Shown here: positions 1-5,125 of the stretch, piece after piece
Layout of the letters: each line of letters opens with the position of its first letter
Position numbering within the stretch: position 1 is the first letter of the stretch
Origin: CAYLNK01 sp964384675
GTDB lineage: Bacteria; Acidobacteriota; Thermoanaerobaculia; UBA5066
Direction of reading: 5' to 3'
NCBI GenBank assembly: GCA_964384675.1
Contig: CAYLNK010000132.1
Span: forward strand, 1-16,027
DNA: 16,027 nucleotides
Translations under genes and position numbers: made by a program
The notes under the pieces: model-generated
What the model was told of the DNA's origin: nothing
Seen by the model: only the letters and a program-made list of their open reading frames with translations
The model's database searches: none

Positions 1-1173
1 GGTGAGCGCGATGCCGGCGCCGACCGCGACGACCACGAGCGCGCCCACGATCGCGGCCACCGGCGGGCCTGACTTCTTCGGCATCGGCGTGCCGCCCTGG
101 GTGTGCTGCCCGGTCTCCACGCTGACGCCGAAGCTCGGCAGCGTCACCTCGCGCGGCGGCGCGACCGCCTTCGGGGGCGCCCCGGCCGCGGCCCGCTTCT
201 CGTCCTCGAGGAGGGGCTTGGGGTCGATCAGCTCGTCGGCCGCCAGCTCCTTGCGCTCCGCCTCGATCGACTTCTCGAAGTTGTGGTGCATGAAGAAGGC
301 GAGGTTGAAGGTCGACGGGGCGTACGGGCCGCCGTAGAGGAGCTTGCCCAGCTCCTTGCGGTACGCGACGACGTCGCCCGGACGCTTGGCCGGGTCGAGC
401 GACAGGCCGCGGGAGAGGATGGTCTTGATGTCGTCGGGGATCGGGTTGCCGTTGATCGCGAGGACGGCGTTGGCGAGCAGACCCTCGCCGCCGCCTCCCA
501 CCGGGATCGGCTTGCCGGTGAGGCACTCGAACAGGATCGCGGCGGCCGAGTAGATGTCGCCGGGCGTCGACGGCTTGCCGGACTGCACGACCTCCGGCGC
601 GATGTAGTGGAGGTACGCCGCGCGCGCCTTGTCGTCCTTGAGCGAGGGCACCAGTCCCGGTCCGAGGCCGCCTCCGAAGACGCGCGTGTCGCCGTCGTTC
701 GAGACCCAGACGAAGCACGGCACCAGGAAGCCGTGCGGCGCGCCGGTCCCCTTGGCGAACGGCTTGCCGGCCTCGAGCGCGATCAGGATCTTCTCGGCGA
801 TCAGGAGGGCGTGCTCGATCGGGAGCGGCACCACGTCGGCGCGCCCCTTCCCGAGGAGCGTCTCGAGGGTACGGCCGGGCACGTACTCGATCCCGGCGAA
901 CGGGACGTCGTCGACGATGCCGAGGACCGCTCCTCGCGCGACCGCCGTCCCCTTGACCTCCTCGAGGAACTCGACCGCGTTCTCCATCGCCGGCAGGAGA
1001 GCCGCCCCGTCGATCGCCTTGCCGTTGAAGGAGCGGATCATCAGGAACGGCTTCATCGGCTTGCCGCTCGCGGCGGTACCCGCCCGGTACTCGTCGCCGA
1101 GCGGGTCGGTGCCGAAGGCCTTCGTGAGGACGTACGGGCCGAAGAGGCGGGGAAGGGCAGGTTTGGCGCTCAT
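1..1173 (-). CDS. Membrane-anchored Ser/Thr protein kinase-like protein, probable pseudokinase (3' end outside window)
   Basis: Reading in from ATG at 1173 the frame stays open for 391 codons to the window edge. The kinase fold is recognisable: hinge-like FAGIEYVPGRTLETLL (residues 92-107), APE-type YIAPEVV (190-196), DIYSAA (206-211), LFECLTGKPI (214-223) and DPAKRP (260-265). The catalytic parts are missing. The HRD loop is replaced by PHGFLVPCFVWV (146-157), DFG by GGGLG (167-171), and the beta3 lysine position reads FLMIRSF (about residue 47 is Arg). After the fold come STFNLAFFMH (286-295), a charged and Pro-rich linker (about 300-370) and a transmembrane helix (about 372-390), so the kinase-like part is cytoplasmic and the unseen C-terminus crosses the membrane. 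A GGAG Shine-Dalgarno (1182-1179) lies 5 nt before the ATG. It is the last gene of the minus-strand group and probably has its own promoter. Fold assignment is firm; loss of activity is inferred from motifs. Confidence 0.85.
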   Translation of the reverse strand, partial: MSAKPALPRLFGPYVLTKAFGTDPLGDEYRAGTAASGKPMKPFLMIRSFNGKAIDGAALLPAMENAVEFLEEVKGTAVARGAVLGIVDDVPFAGIEYVPGRTLETLLGKGRADVVPLPIEHALLIAEKILIALEAGKPFAKGTGAPHGFLVPCFVWVSNDGDTRVFGGGLGPGLVPSLKDDKARAAYLHYIAPEVVQSGKPSTPGDIYSAAAILFECLTGKPIPVGGGGEGLLANAVLAINGNPIPDDIKTILSRGLSLDPAKRPGDVVAYRKELGKLLYGGPYAPSTFNLAFFMHHNFEKSIEAERKELAADELIDPKPLLEDEKRAAAGAPPKAVAPPREVTLPSFGVSVETGQHTQGGTPMPKKSGPPVAAIVGALVVVAVGAGIALT

Positions 1174-1217
1174 CGTCACTCCGTCAATCCGCGTGTCGCA
1201 CGCATCGGGAAGCGGAA

Positions 1218-1223
1218 AGTGTA
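1218..1223 (-). promoter_or_regulatory. Possible -10 element (TACACT) of the kinase-like gene
   Basis: On the minus strand TACACT lies 44 nt before the ATG at 1173, in the 75-bp gap after mltG. The same hexamer precedes rmlD. No good -35 is visible at the expected spacing. Confidence 0.35.
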
Positions 1224-1248
1224 GCGCGCCATGCGCGAAGGACGCGGC

Positions 1249-2283
1249 TCATCGTGCGGCCGCCCGCTGCCGGAGCCGGTAGCGCGCGACGTTCCTCTGC
1301 TGGTCGGCGTAGTCCGTCGCGAAGAGGTGGGAGCCGTCGCCGGCCGCCACGAAGTAGAGGTACGGGACCTTCTCCGGGTCGACCGCCGCGCGCAGGGCCG
1401 CCAGGCCCGGGCTGCAGATGGGTCCGGGCGGCAGGCCGGGCCGGACGTAGGTGTTGTACGGCTCGTCGACGTTCAGGTCCGCCCGCAGCAGCGTGCCGCC
1501 GAAGCGGGCGAGGCGCCGGAGCGCGTAGATGGTGGTCGGGTCGGCCTGGAGGAGCATCCCTTTCGCCAGCCGGTTCCGGTAGACGGCCGACACGAGGCCT
1601 CTCTCCGCCGGCACGGCCGTCTCCTTCTCGACGATCGATGCGAGCGTGACGGCGGAGAGGACGGTCATTCCCCCCGCCGCAGCGCGCTCCCGGAAGTCGG
1701 GAGGGAGCCGCCGGAAGAACTGGCGCACGAGCCGGCCGACGATCTCGCGCGGGGTCATCGTCCGGGTGAAGGCGTAAGTGTCGGGGAAGAGGAAGCCCTC
1801 GAGCGACGGCGCCCCCGCGGGCACGTCCCGGAAGTCGGCCGGACGGGCGACCAGCTCCGCGTAGTCGGCCTCGGTGCCGAAGCGCTGGCTGGCGAGGAGG
1901 GCGCCGATCTCCGCCGCGGACAGGCCCTCGGGGATGGTCACGCGATACGTCACCACGTCGCCCGACACCAGCGAGAGGACGACCTGCTCGGCCGAGCGCT
2001 CTCCGCGGAAACGGTATTCGCCGGCCTTGATCGTCCGGCCGCGGTGGAGGACCTTCAGGGCGATCAGCCCGAGCCGGCGGTCGCGGAGGACCCCCCCCCG
2101 CTCGAGCGCCGCGAAGACCGAGACGGAGCTGGAACCGGAGGGGATCTCGACGAGGACGGAGGGCGCCGCGTACCCCTTGTACGGGGCGCGGGCCGCGCGA
2201 AGGAGAAGGAGCGCCGCCCCGCCCGCGGCGAGGATCGCCAGGAGGAGGGTCCGGAGGAGGAGCCGGAAGAACCGGCGGATCAT
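1249..2283 (-). CDS. mltG: Endolytic murein transglycosylase MltG (YceG family)
   Basis: The product is 344 aa, the normal length for MltG, the membrane-bound lytic transglycosylase that cleaves nascent glycan strands in the periplasm and releases growing chains. An N-terminal signal anchor covers about residues 5-30 (RRFFRLLLRTLLLAILAA). A LysM-like region follows and then the YceG catalytic domain: LEGFLFPDTY (161-170), ASIVEKET (215-222) with the catalytic Glu at 219, LQADPTTIYAL, a YNTY...GLPPGPI stretch and, near the end, YLYFVAAGDGSHLF. All hallmark motifs are intact. I chose ATG 2283 because it puts the membrane anchor at the very N-terminus and overlaps the ruvX stop codon as ATGA, indicating translational coupling; longer readings upstream run through ruvX in another frame. 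Confidence 0.95.
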   Translation of the reverse strand: MIRRFFRLLLRTLLLAILAAGGAALLLLRAARAPYKGYAAPSVLVEIPSGSSSVSVFAALERGGVLRDRRLGLIALKVLHRGRTIKAGEYRFRGERSAEQVVLSLVSGDVVTYRVTIPEGLSAAEIGALLASQRFGTEADYAELVARPADFRDVPAGAPSLEGFLFPDTYAFTRTMTPREIVGRLVRQFFRRLPPDFRERAAAGGMTVLSAVTLASIVEKETAVPAERGLVSAVYRNRLAKGMLLQADPTTIYALRRLARFGGTLLRADLNVDEPYNTYVRPGLPPGPICSPGLAALRAAVDPEKVPYLYFVAAGDGSHLFATDYADQQRNVARYRLRQRAAAR

Positions 2284-2702
2284 GGCGCCGCGGACGCGCG
2301 GGCGTCGAGGTAGTCCCTCAGGAGGATGGCGGCGGCCTCCGCGTCGCGCCCCGCGGCCCGGCGGTGGGCCGGGAGACCCGCCTCCCGGAGCGAGGCCTCC
2401 GCCTCCACGGTCGTCAGCCCCTCGCCGTGGAGGTCGACCGGCAGGCCGGACGCCTCGGCGAGCCGCAGCGCGAAGTTGCGGGCTCGCCTCGACCGGGGGC
2501 CGACGGTGCCGTCGAGGTTCCTCGGATCTCCCACGACGATCCGCTCCACTTCCCGCTCGAGGGCGGCCGCCGAGACGGCCGCCGCGGCCTGCGCGTCGCT
2601 CCGCCTCGCGACCGTCCCGACCGGCACGACGAGCGAGCCGCTCTCGTCCGAGACCGCGAGGCCGATCCGCTTCTCCCCGAAGTCGACGGCGAGGGCGCGC
2701 AC
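2280..2702 (-). CDS. ruvX: RuvX/YqgF-type Holliday-junction resolvase-like protein with altered DERL motif
   Basis: The 140-aa product begins with GTG and has the RNase H-like fold signature AVDFGEKRIGLAVSD (residues 5-19). This essential family is implicated in 16S rRNA 5' processing and Holliday-junction processing; the exact role varies between species. The three acidic positions expected for metal binding are present: D7, E94 and D120. The strongly conserved DERLT is replaced by HGEGLTTVEAE (92-102), so the Asp and Arg flanking the Glu are both Gly; the usual GLP also reads GDP (58-60). The pairing ruvX-mltG (yqgF-yceG) is a common bacterial neighbourhood and supports both calls. There is no Shine-Dalgarno; TAGACT sits 8 nt before GTG, so the mRNA may be leaderless. 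Confidence 0.92.
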   Translation of the reverse strand: MRALAVDFGEKRIGLAVSDESGSLVVPVGTVARRSDAQAAAAVSAAALEREVERIVVGDPRNLDGTVGPRSRRARNFALRLAEASGLPVDLHGEGLTTVEAEASLREAGLPAHRRAAGRDAEAAAILLRDYLDARASAAP

Positions 2703-2710
2703 GGGTGGGG

Positions 2711-2716
2711 AGTCTA
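2711..2716 (-). promoter_or_regulatory. Leaderless-type -10 (TAGACT) for ruvX-mltG
   Basis: On the minus strand TAGACT is followed by 8 nt (CCCCACCC) and then the GTG start of ruvX. The 8 nt contain no ribosome-binding site, so transcription starting about 7 nt after the hexamer would begin at or next to the start codon. Confidence 0.5.
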
Positions 2717-2720
2717 CTGT

Positions 2721-2760
2721 CCGGGCCCTTCACCTCCTGTGGTTAGAATCCAGGGCCCGG
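2721..2760. promoter_or_regulatory. Perfect inverted repeat in the divergent ruvX/thiolase promoter region (possible operator)
   Basis: CCGGGCCCT (2721-2729) and AGGGCCCGG (2752-2760) are exact reverse complements separated by 22 bp. The two arms bracket the TAGAAT -10 candidate of the thiolase gene and lie just upstream of the TAGACT element of ruvX on the other strand. Arms of this size two helical turns apart suit a dimeric regulator, but a chance GC-rich palindrome cannot be excluded. Confidence 0.4.
2744..2749 (+). promoter_or_regulatory. Possible -10 element (TAGAAT) of the thiolase operon
   Basis: TAGAAT matches TAnnnT and lies 43 nt before the thiolase ATG, inside the 2721-2760 inverted repeat. 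No recognisable -35 occurs at 16-18 bp spacing. Confidence 0.4.
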
Positions 2761-2782
2761 CGATCCAGCCGCCGGATCGGAG
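2761..2782 (+). promoter_or_regulatory. 5'-UTR hairpin abutting the thiolase Shine-Dalgarno
   Basis: CGATCC (2761-2766) pairs with GGATCG (2774-2779) across a 7-nt loop. The ribosome-binding GGAG occupies 2779-2782, so its first G is in the stem, and the ATG follows 10 nt later. It may modulate initiation mildly; no riboswitch family is recognised. Confidence 0.3.
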
Positions 2783-2792
2783 TGAGAGTTCC

Positions 2793-3977
2793 ATGAACGA
2801 CGTCTTCATTCTCTCGGCGGCGCGGACGCCGATCGGCTCTTTTCTCGGGTCGCTCTCGGGGCTCAGCGCCCCGGAGCTCGGTGCCGTCGCGGTCAAGGCG
2901 GCGGTCGAGCGGTCGGAGGTCCCCGGTCACCGGGTCGAGCAGGTGATCCTGGGCAACGTCCTGCAGGCGGGTCAGGGGCAGGCCCCGGCACGACAGGCTC
3001 TCCTCGCCGCGGGTCTCCCGAAATCCACCGGTGCGGTCACGATCCACAAGGTGTGCGGCTCCGGGATGCGGGCCGTGATGGACGGGGCCAACGCCCTGCG
3101 GACCGGCGAATACTCGGTGGTGGTCGCGGGCGGCATGGAGTCGATGTCGAACGCCCCGTACCTCCTGCAGAAGGGCCGCCAGGGGCTCCGGATGGGGAAC
3201 GCCCCCCTCGTCGACTCGATGATCCACGACGGGCTCTGGGACCCGTACAAGAACATCCACATGGGGAGCTGCGCGGAGCTGTGCGCGTCGAAGTACGCGT
3301 TCACCCGCGAGGCGCAGGACGCGTTCTCCCTGGAGAGCTACGTGAGGGCCCGGCGCGGCAACGACGCGGGGGATTTCAAGGCCGAGATGGCCGCGGTGAC
3401 GATCGAGGGGAAGAAGGGCGTGACCGTCGTCGACCGCGACGAGGAGCCGTTCGCCACGCCGATCGAGAAGCTCGAGAAGATGGGTTCCCTGAAGCCCGCC
3501 TTCCAGAAGGACGGCACCGTGACGGCGGCCAACGCGTCGAAGATCAACGACGGCGCCTCGGCCCTGGTCCTGGCGAGCGACGCGGCGGTCAAGGAGCTGG
3601 GCTCCCGGCCGATCGCCCGCCTCCTGTCGCAGGCCTCGCACGCGCAGGAGCCGGAGTGGTTCACCACGGCGCCGGCCACGGCCGCCCGCCGTGCGGCGGA
3701 GCGGGCCGGGGTCTCTCTCTCCCAGATCGACCTCTTCGAGGTGAACGAGGCGTTCGCCGTGGTGGCGATGGCGTTCGTGAAGGACCTGGAGATCGACGCC
3801 AACAAGGTCAACGTGAACGGCGGCGCGGTGGCGCTCGGGCACCCCATCGGGTCCTCCGGCTCGCGGATCATCGCGACCCTGATCCACGCCCTGCGGGCCC
3901 GAAAGAAGAAGCTGGGCCTGGCCGCGATCTGCATCGGCGGCGGGGAAGCGACGGCCGTGGTCGTCGAGGCTCTGTGA
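2793..3977 (+). CDS. Acetyl-CoA C-acetyltransferase (thiolase)
   Basis: The 394-aa product has the usual length of a biosynthetic-type thiolase (AtoB/PhaA family), which reversibly condenses two acetyl-CoA into acetoacetyl-CoA in the cytoplasm. The N-terminus VFILSAARTPIG is typical. The nucleophilic Cys is C88 in HKVCGSGM, NEAF is at 318-321, the catalytic His is H350 in GHPIGSSGSR, and the second active-site Cys is C380 in CIGGGEATAV. The ATG at 2793 is preceded by GGAG (2779-2782). Followed by both subunits of a 3-oxoacid CoA-transferase, it most likely serves acetoacetate/ketone-body use or short-chain fatty acid metabolism; the sequence does not tell the direction. The last 29 codons and stop are part of a 171-bp segment duplicated just downstream. 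Confidence 0.95.
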   Translation: MNDVFILSAARTPIGSFLGSLSGLSAPELGAVAVKAAVERSEVPGHRVEQVILGNVLQAGQGQAPARQALLAAGLPKSTGAVTIHKVCGSGMRAVMDGANALRTGEYSVVVAGGMESMSNAPYLLQKGRQGLRMGNAPLVDSMIHDGLWDPYKNIHMGSCAELCASKYAFTREAQDAFSLESYVRARRGNDAGDFKAEMAAVTIEGKKGVTVVDRDEEPFATPIEKLEKMGSLKPAFQKDGTVTAANASKINDGASALVLASDAAVKELGSRPIARLLSQASHAQEPEWFTTAPATAARRAAERAGVSLSQIDLFEVNEAFAVVAMAFVKDLEIDANKVNVNGGAVALGHPIGSSGSRIIATLIHALRARKKKLGLAAICIGGGEATAVVVEAL

Positions 3978-4057
3978 AACGACGGGGTCAGGTCTCGACT
4001 TTCTACTGTAGCCGCTGGCGGGCTATAGTGGAAAATTGGGACCTGACCCCGAGGATC
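3887..4057 (+). repeat. 171-bp direct repeat, copy 1 (thiolase 3' end plus hairpin)
   Basis: Bases 3887-4057 recur at 4061-4231 with a 174-bp period and a single difference (G at 4021, A at 4195). The unit holds the last 29 thiolase codons and stop, a 6-bp spacer, a 67-nt hairpin and the 7 bases GAGGATC. This is the intact-gene copy. Confidence 0.97.
3984..4050 (+). repeat. REP/MITE-like palindrome, copy 1
   Basis: The arms start with GGGGTCAGGTC (3984-3994) and end with GACCTGACCCC (4040-4050). Pairing continues inward for 30 positions to C4013/G4021 around a 7-nt loop (4014-4020). Of the 30 pairs, 25 are Watson-Crick, four are G-U/U-G in the + transcript and one is C-A. The GGGGTCAGGTC-type arm resembles, from memory, REP elements dispersed by RAYT (REP-associated tyrosine) transposases; no such transposase lies in this window. 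There is no T tract, so it is not a standard intrinsic terminator. It sits 6 bp after the thiolase stop. Confidence 0.75.
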
Positions 4058-4061
4058 GCGC

Positions 4062-4151
4062 GCCCTGCGGGCCCGAAAGAAGAAGCTGGGCCTGGCCGCG
4101 ATCTGCATCGGCGGCGGGGAAGCGACGGCCGTGGTCGTCGAGGCTCTGTGA
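4062..4151 (+). pseudogene. Duplicated 3' fragment of the thiolase gene
   Basis: This stretch repeats codons 366-394 and the stop of the thiolase exactly, including the CIGGGEATAV active-site segment. It has no start codon or upstream domain of its own and is a by-product of the 171-bp tandem duplication. Confidence 0.9.
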
Positions 4152-4157
4152 AACGAC

Positions 4158-4224
4158 GGGGTCAGGTCTCGACTTTCTACTGTAGCCGCTGGCGAGCTAT
4201 AGTGGAAAATTGGGACCTGACCCC
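4158..4224 (+). repeat. REP/MITE-like palindrome, copy 2
   Basis: Same hairpin as at 3984-4050, with A at 4195 in place of G, which breaks the innermost pair and leaves a 29-bp stem. It ends 21 bp before the CoA-transferase start. A TATAGT (4198-4203) on its 3' side could serve as a -10, but no -35 is evident. Confidence 0.75.
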
Positions 4225-4245
4225 GAGGATCCCGGAGGGACACGC

Positions 4246-4959
4246 GTGATCGACAAGGTCATCCAGGCACCGACGCCGGCCGAGGCCGCGTCCCATGCCG
4301 TGGCCGACATCCCGTCCGGGGCGACGCTCGTCGTCGGGGGGTTCGGGCTCTGCGGCATCCCCGAGAACCTGATCGTCGCGCTCGGGGAGCGGGACGTGAC
4401 CGGACTGACGTGCGTCTCGAACAACTGCGGCGTGGATGACTGGGGCCTCGGCATCCTCCTCGGCAAGAGGAAGATCCGGAAGATGCTGTCGTCCTACGTC
4501 GGGGAGAACGCCGAGTTCGAGCGCCAGTACCTGGCGGGGGAGCTGGAGCTGGAATTCTGCCCGCAGGGGACGCTCGCCGAACGGATGCGGGCCGGGGGAG
4601 CCGGGATCGCCGGCTTCTACACGCCGACCGGCGTCGGGACGGTCGTCGCCGAGGGGAAGGAGACCCGGACGTTCGACGGGCGGGAGTTCGTCCTGGAGCG
4701 CGGCATCGTCGGGGACTACGCGCTCGTCGCCGCCTGGAAGGCCGACCGGCTCGGGAACCTCGTCTACCGGAAGACCGCGCGCAACTTCAACCCGATGGCA
4801 GCGACGGCCGGGAAGGTCACGATCGCCGAGGTGGAGGAGCTGGTCGAGGTCGGCCAGCTCGACCCGGACGAGATCGACACGCCTGGTGTCTTCGTGCAGC
4901 GGGTCGTCGTGGCGCCGCGAAAGAAGCGCATCGAGAGGCGTACGGTGAGGCGCTCATGA
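4246..4959 (+). CDS. scoA: 3-oxoacid CoA-transferase subunit A (SCOT/AtoD-like)
   Basis: The 237-aa product is a complete family I CoA-transferase alpha subunit. Markers are GGFGLCGIPENLI (residues 31-43), VGENAEFE (85-92), ELEFCPQGTLAERMR (101-115) and FYTPTGVGT (124-132). With subunit B it moves CoA between an acyl-CoA (typically succinyl-CoA) and acetoacetate, feeding the thiolase upstream; the succinyl-CoA preference is family-based, not visible. The start is GTG 4246, with GGAGGG at 4234-4239 six nt before it; an in-frame ATG at 4210 lies inside the upstream hairpin repeat and has no such site. The stop TGA overlaps an ATG at 4956 as ATGA, now the first of three such junctions leading to subunit B. 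Confidence 0.94.
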   Translation: MIDKVIQAPTPAEAASHAVADIPSGATLVVGGFGLCGIPENLIVALGERDVTGLTCVSNNCGVDDWGLGILLGKRKIRKMLSSYVGENAEFERQYLAGELELEFCPQGTLAERMRAGGAGIAGFYTPTGVGTVVAEGKETRTFDGREFVLERGIVGDYALVAAWKADRLGNLVYRKTARNFNPMAATAGKVTIAEVEELVEVGQLDPDEIDTPGVFVQRVVVAPRKKRIERRTVRRS

Positions 4960-5042
4960 GCAAGCTCGATCGCGGTCTGGTCGGGGGGACCTCCCAGTCC
5001 GGTCCCCCCGGGCCCCCCCGGGCCGGGAGGCCTAATCCATGA
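4956..5042 (+). CDS. 28-codon micro-ORF 1 linking scoA to scoB
   Basis: ATG 4956 overlaps the scoA stop (ATGA), runs 28 codons and ends in TGA 5040-5042, which overlaps the next ATG at 5039. The first six residues, MSKLDR, are those of ScoB because the repeat copied the scoB start. The rest is Gly/Pro-rich from the C-rich repeat and resembles no protein I know. It may be translated merely to pass ribosomes on. GGTGAGG (4944-4950) could be its ribosome-binding site. Confidence 0.5.
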   Translation: MSKLDRGLVGGTSQSGPPGPPRAGRPNP

Positions 5043-5125
5043 GCAAGCTCGATCGCGGTCTGGTCGGGGGGACCTCCCAGTCCGGTCCCCCCGGGCCCCC
5101 CCGGGCCGGGAGGCCTAATCCATGA
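5039..5125 (+). CDS. 28-codon micro-ORF 2 linking scoA to scoB
   Basis: This is an identical copy of micro-ORF 1 shifted by 83 bp. It starts at ATG 5039, eight nt after GGGAGG (5025-5030), and its TGA (5123-5125) overlaps the genuine scoB ATG at 5122. A ribosome finishing scoA could thus re-initiate three times in succession. Expression of a stable peptide is not implied. Confidence 0.5.
   Translation: MSKLDRGLVGGTSQSGPPGPPRAGRPNP

Larger units (their letters stand above)
4061..4231 (+). repeat. 171-bp direct repeat, copy 2
   Basis: Second copy of the segment at 3887-4057, joined to it by three bases (GCG). It ends immediately before the CCGGAGGG that holds the ribosome-binding site of the next gene, so the duplication enlarged the thiolase/CoA-transferase gap without touching either reading frame. 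Confidence 0.97.

Noticed and set aside
103..1224. A 373-codon plus-strand frame over the kinase-like gene
   Set aside because: The minus strand gives recognisable kinase-fold motifs with a Shine-Dalgarno; the plus frame is Arg/Glu-rich shadow sequence.
2364..2792. N-terminal extension of the thiolase frame
   Set aside because: The extension overlaps ruvX on the other strand and the thiolase family starts at MNDVFILSAARTPIG, preceded by GGAG.
3984..4224. Rho-independent terminators after the thiolase gene
   Set aside because: The stems are strong but very long and no T tract follows either one; the downstream CoA-transferase genes also belong functionally with the thiolase.
3887..4231. Insertion sequence
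   Set aside because: There is no transposase gene and the repeats are direct copies of the host gene end plus a short palindrome; a REP/MITE-like element with slippage fits better.
4210..4245. An in-frame upstream ATG for scoA
   Set aside because: It lies in the 3' arm of the hairpin repeat, has no ribosome-binding site, and the added residues are not part of the family; GTG 4246 with GGAGGG fits better.
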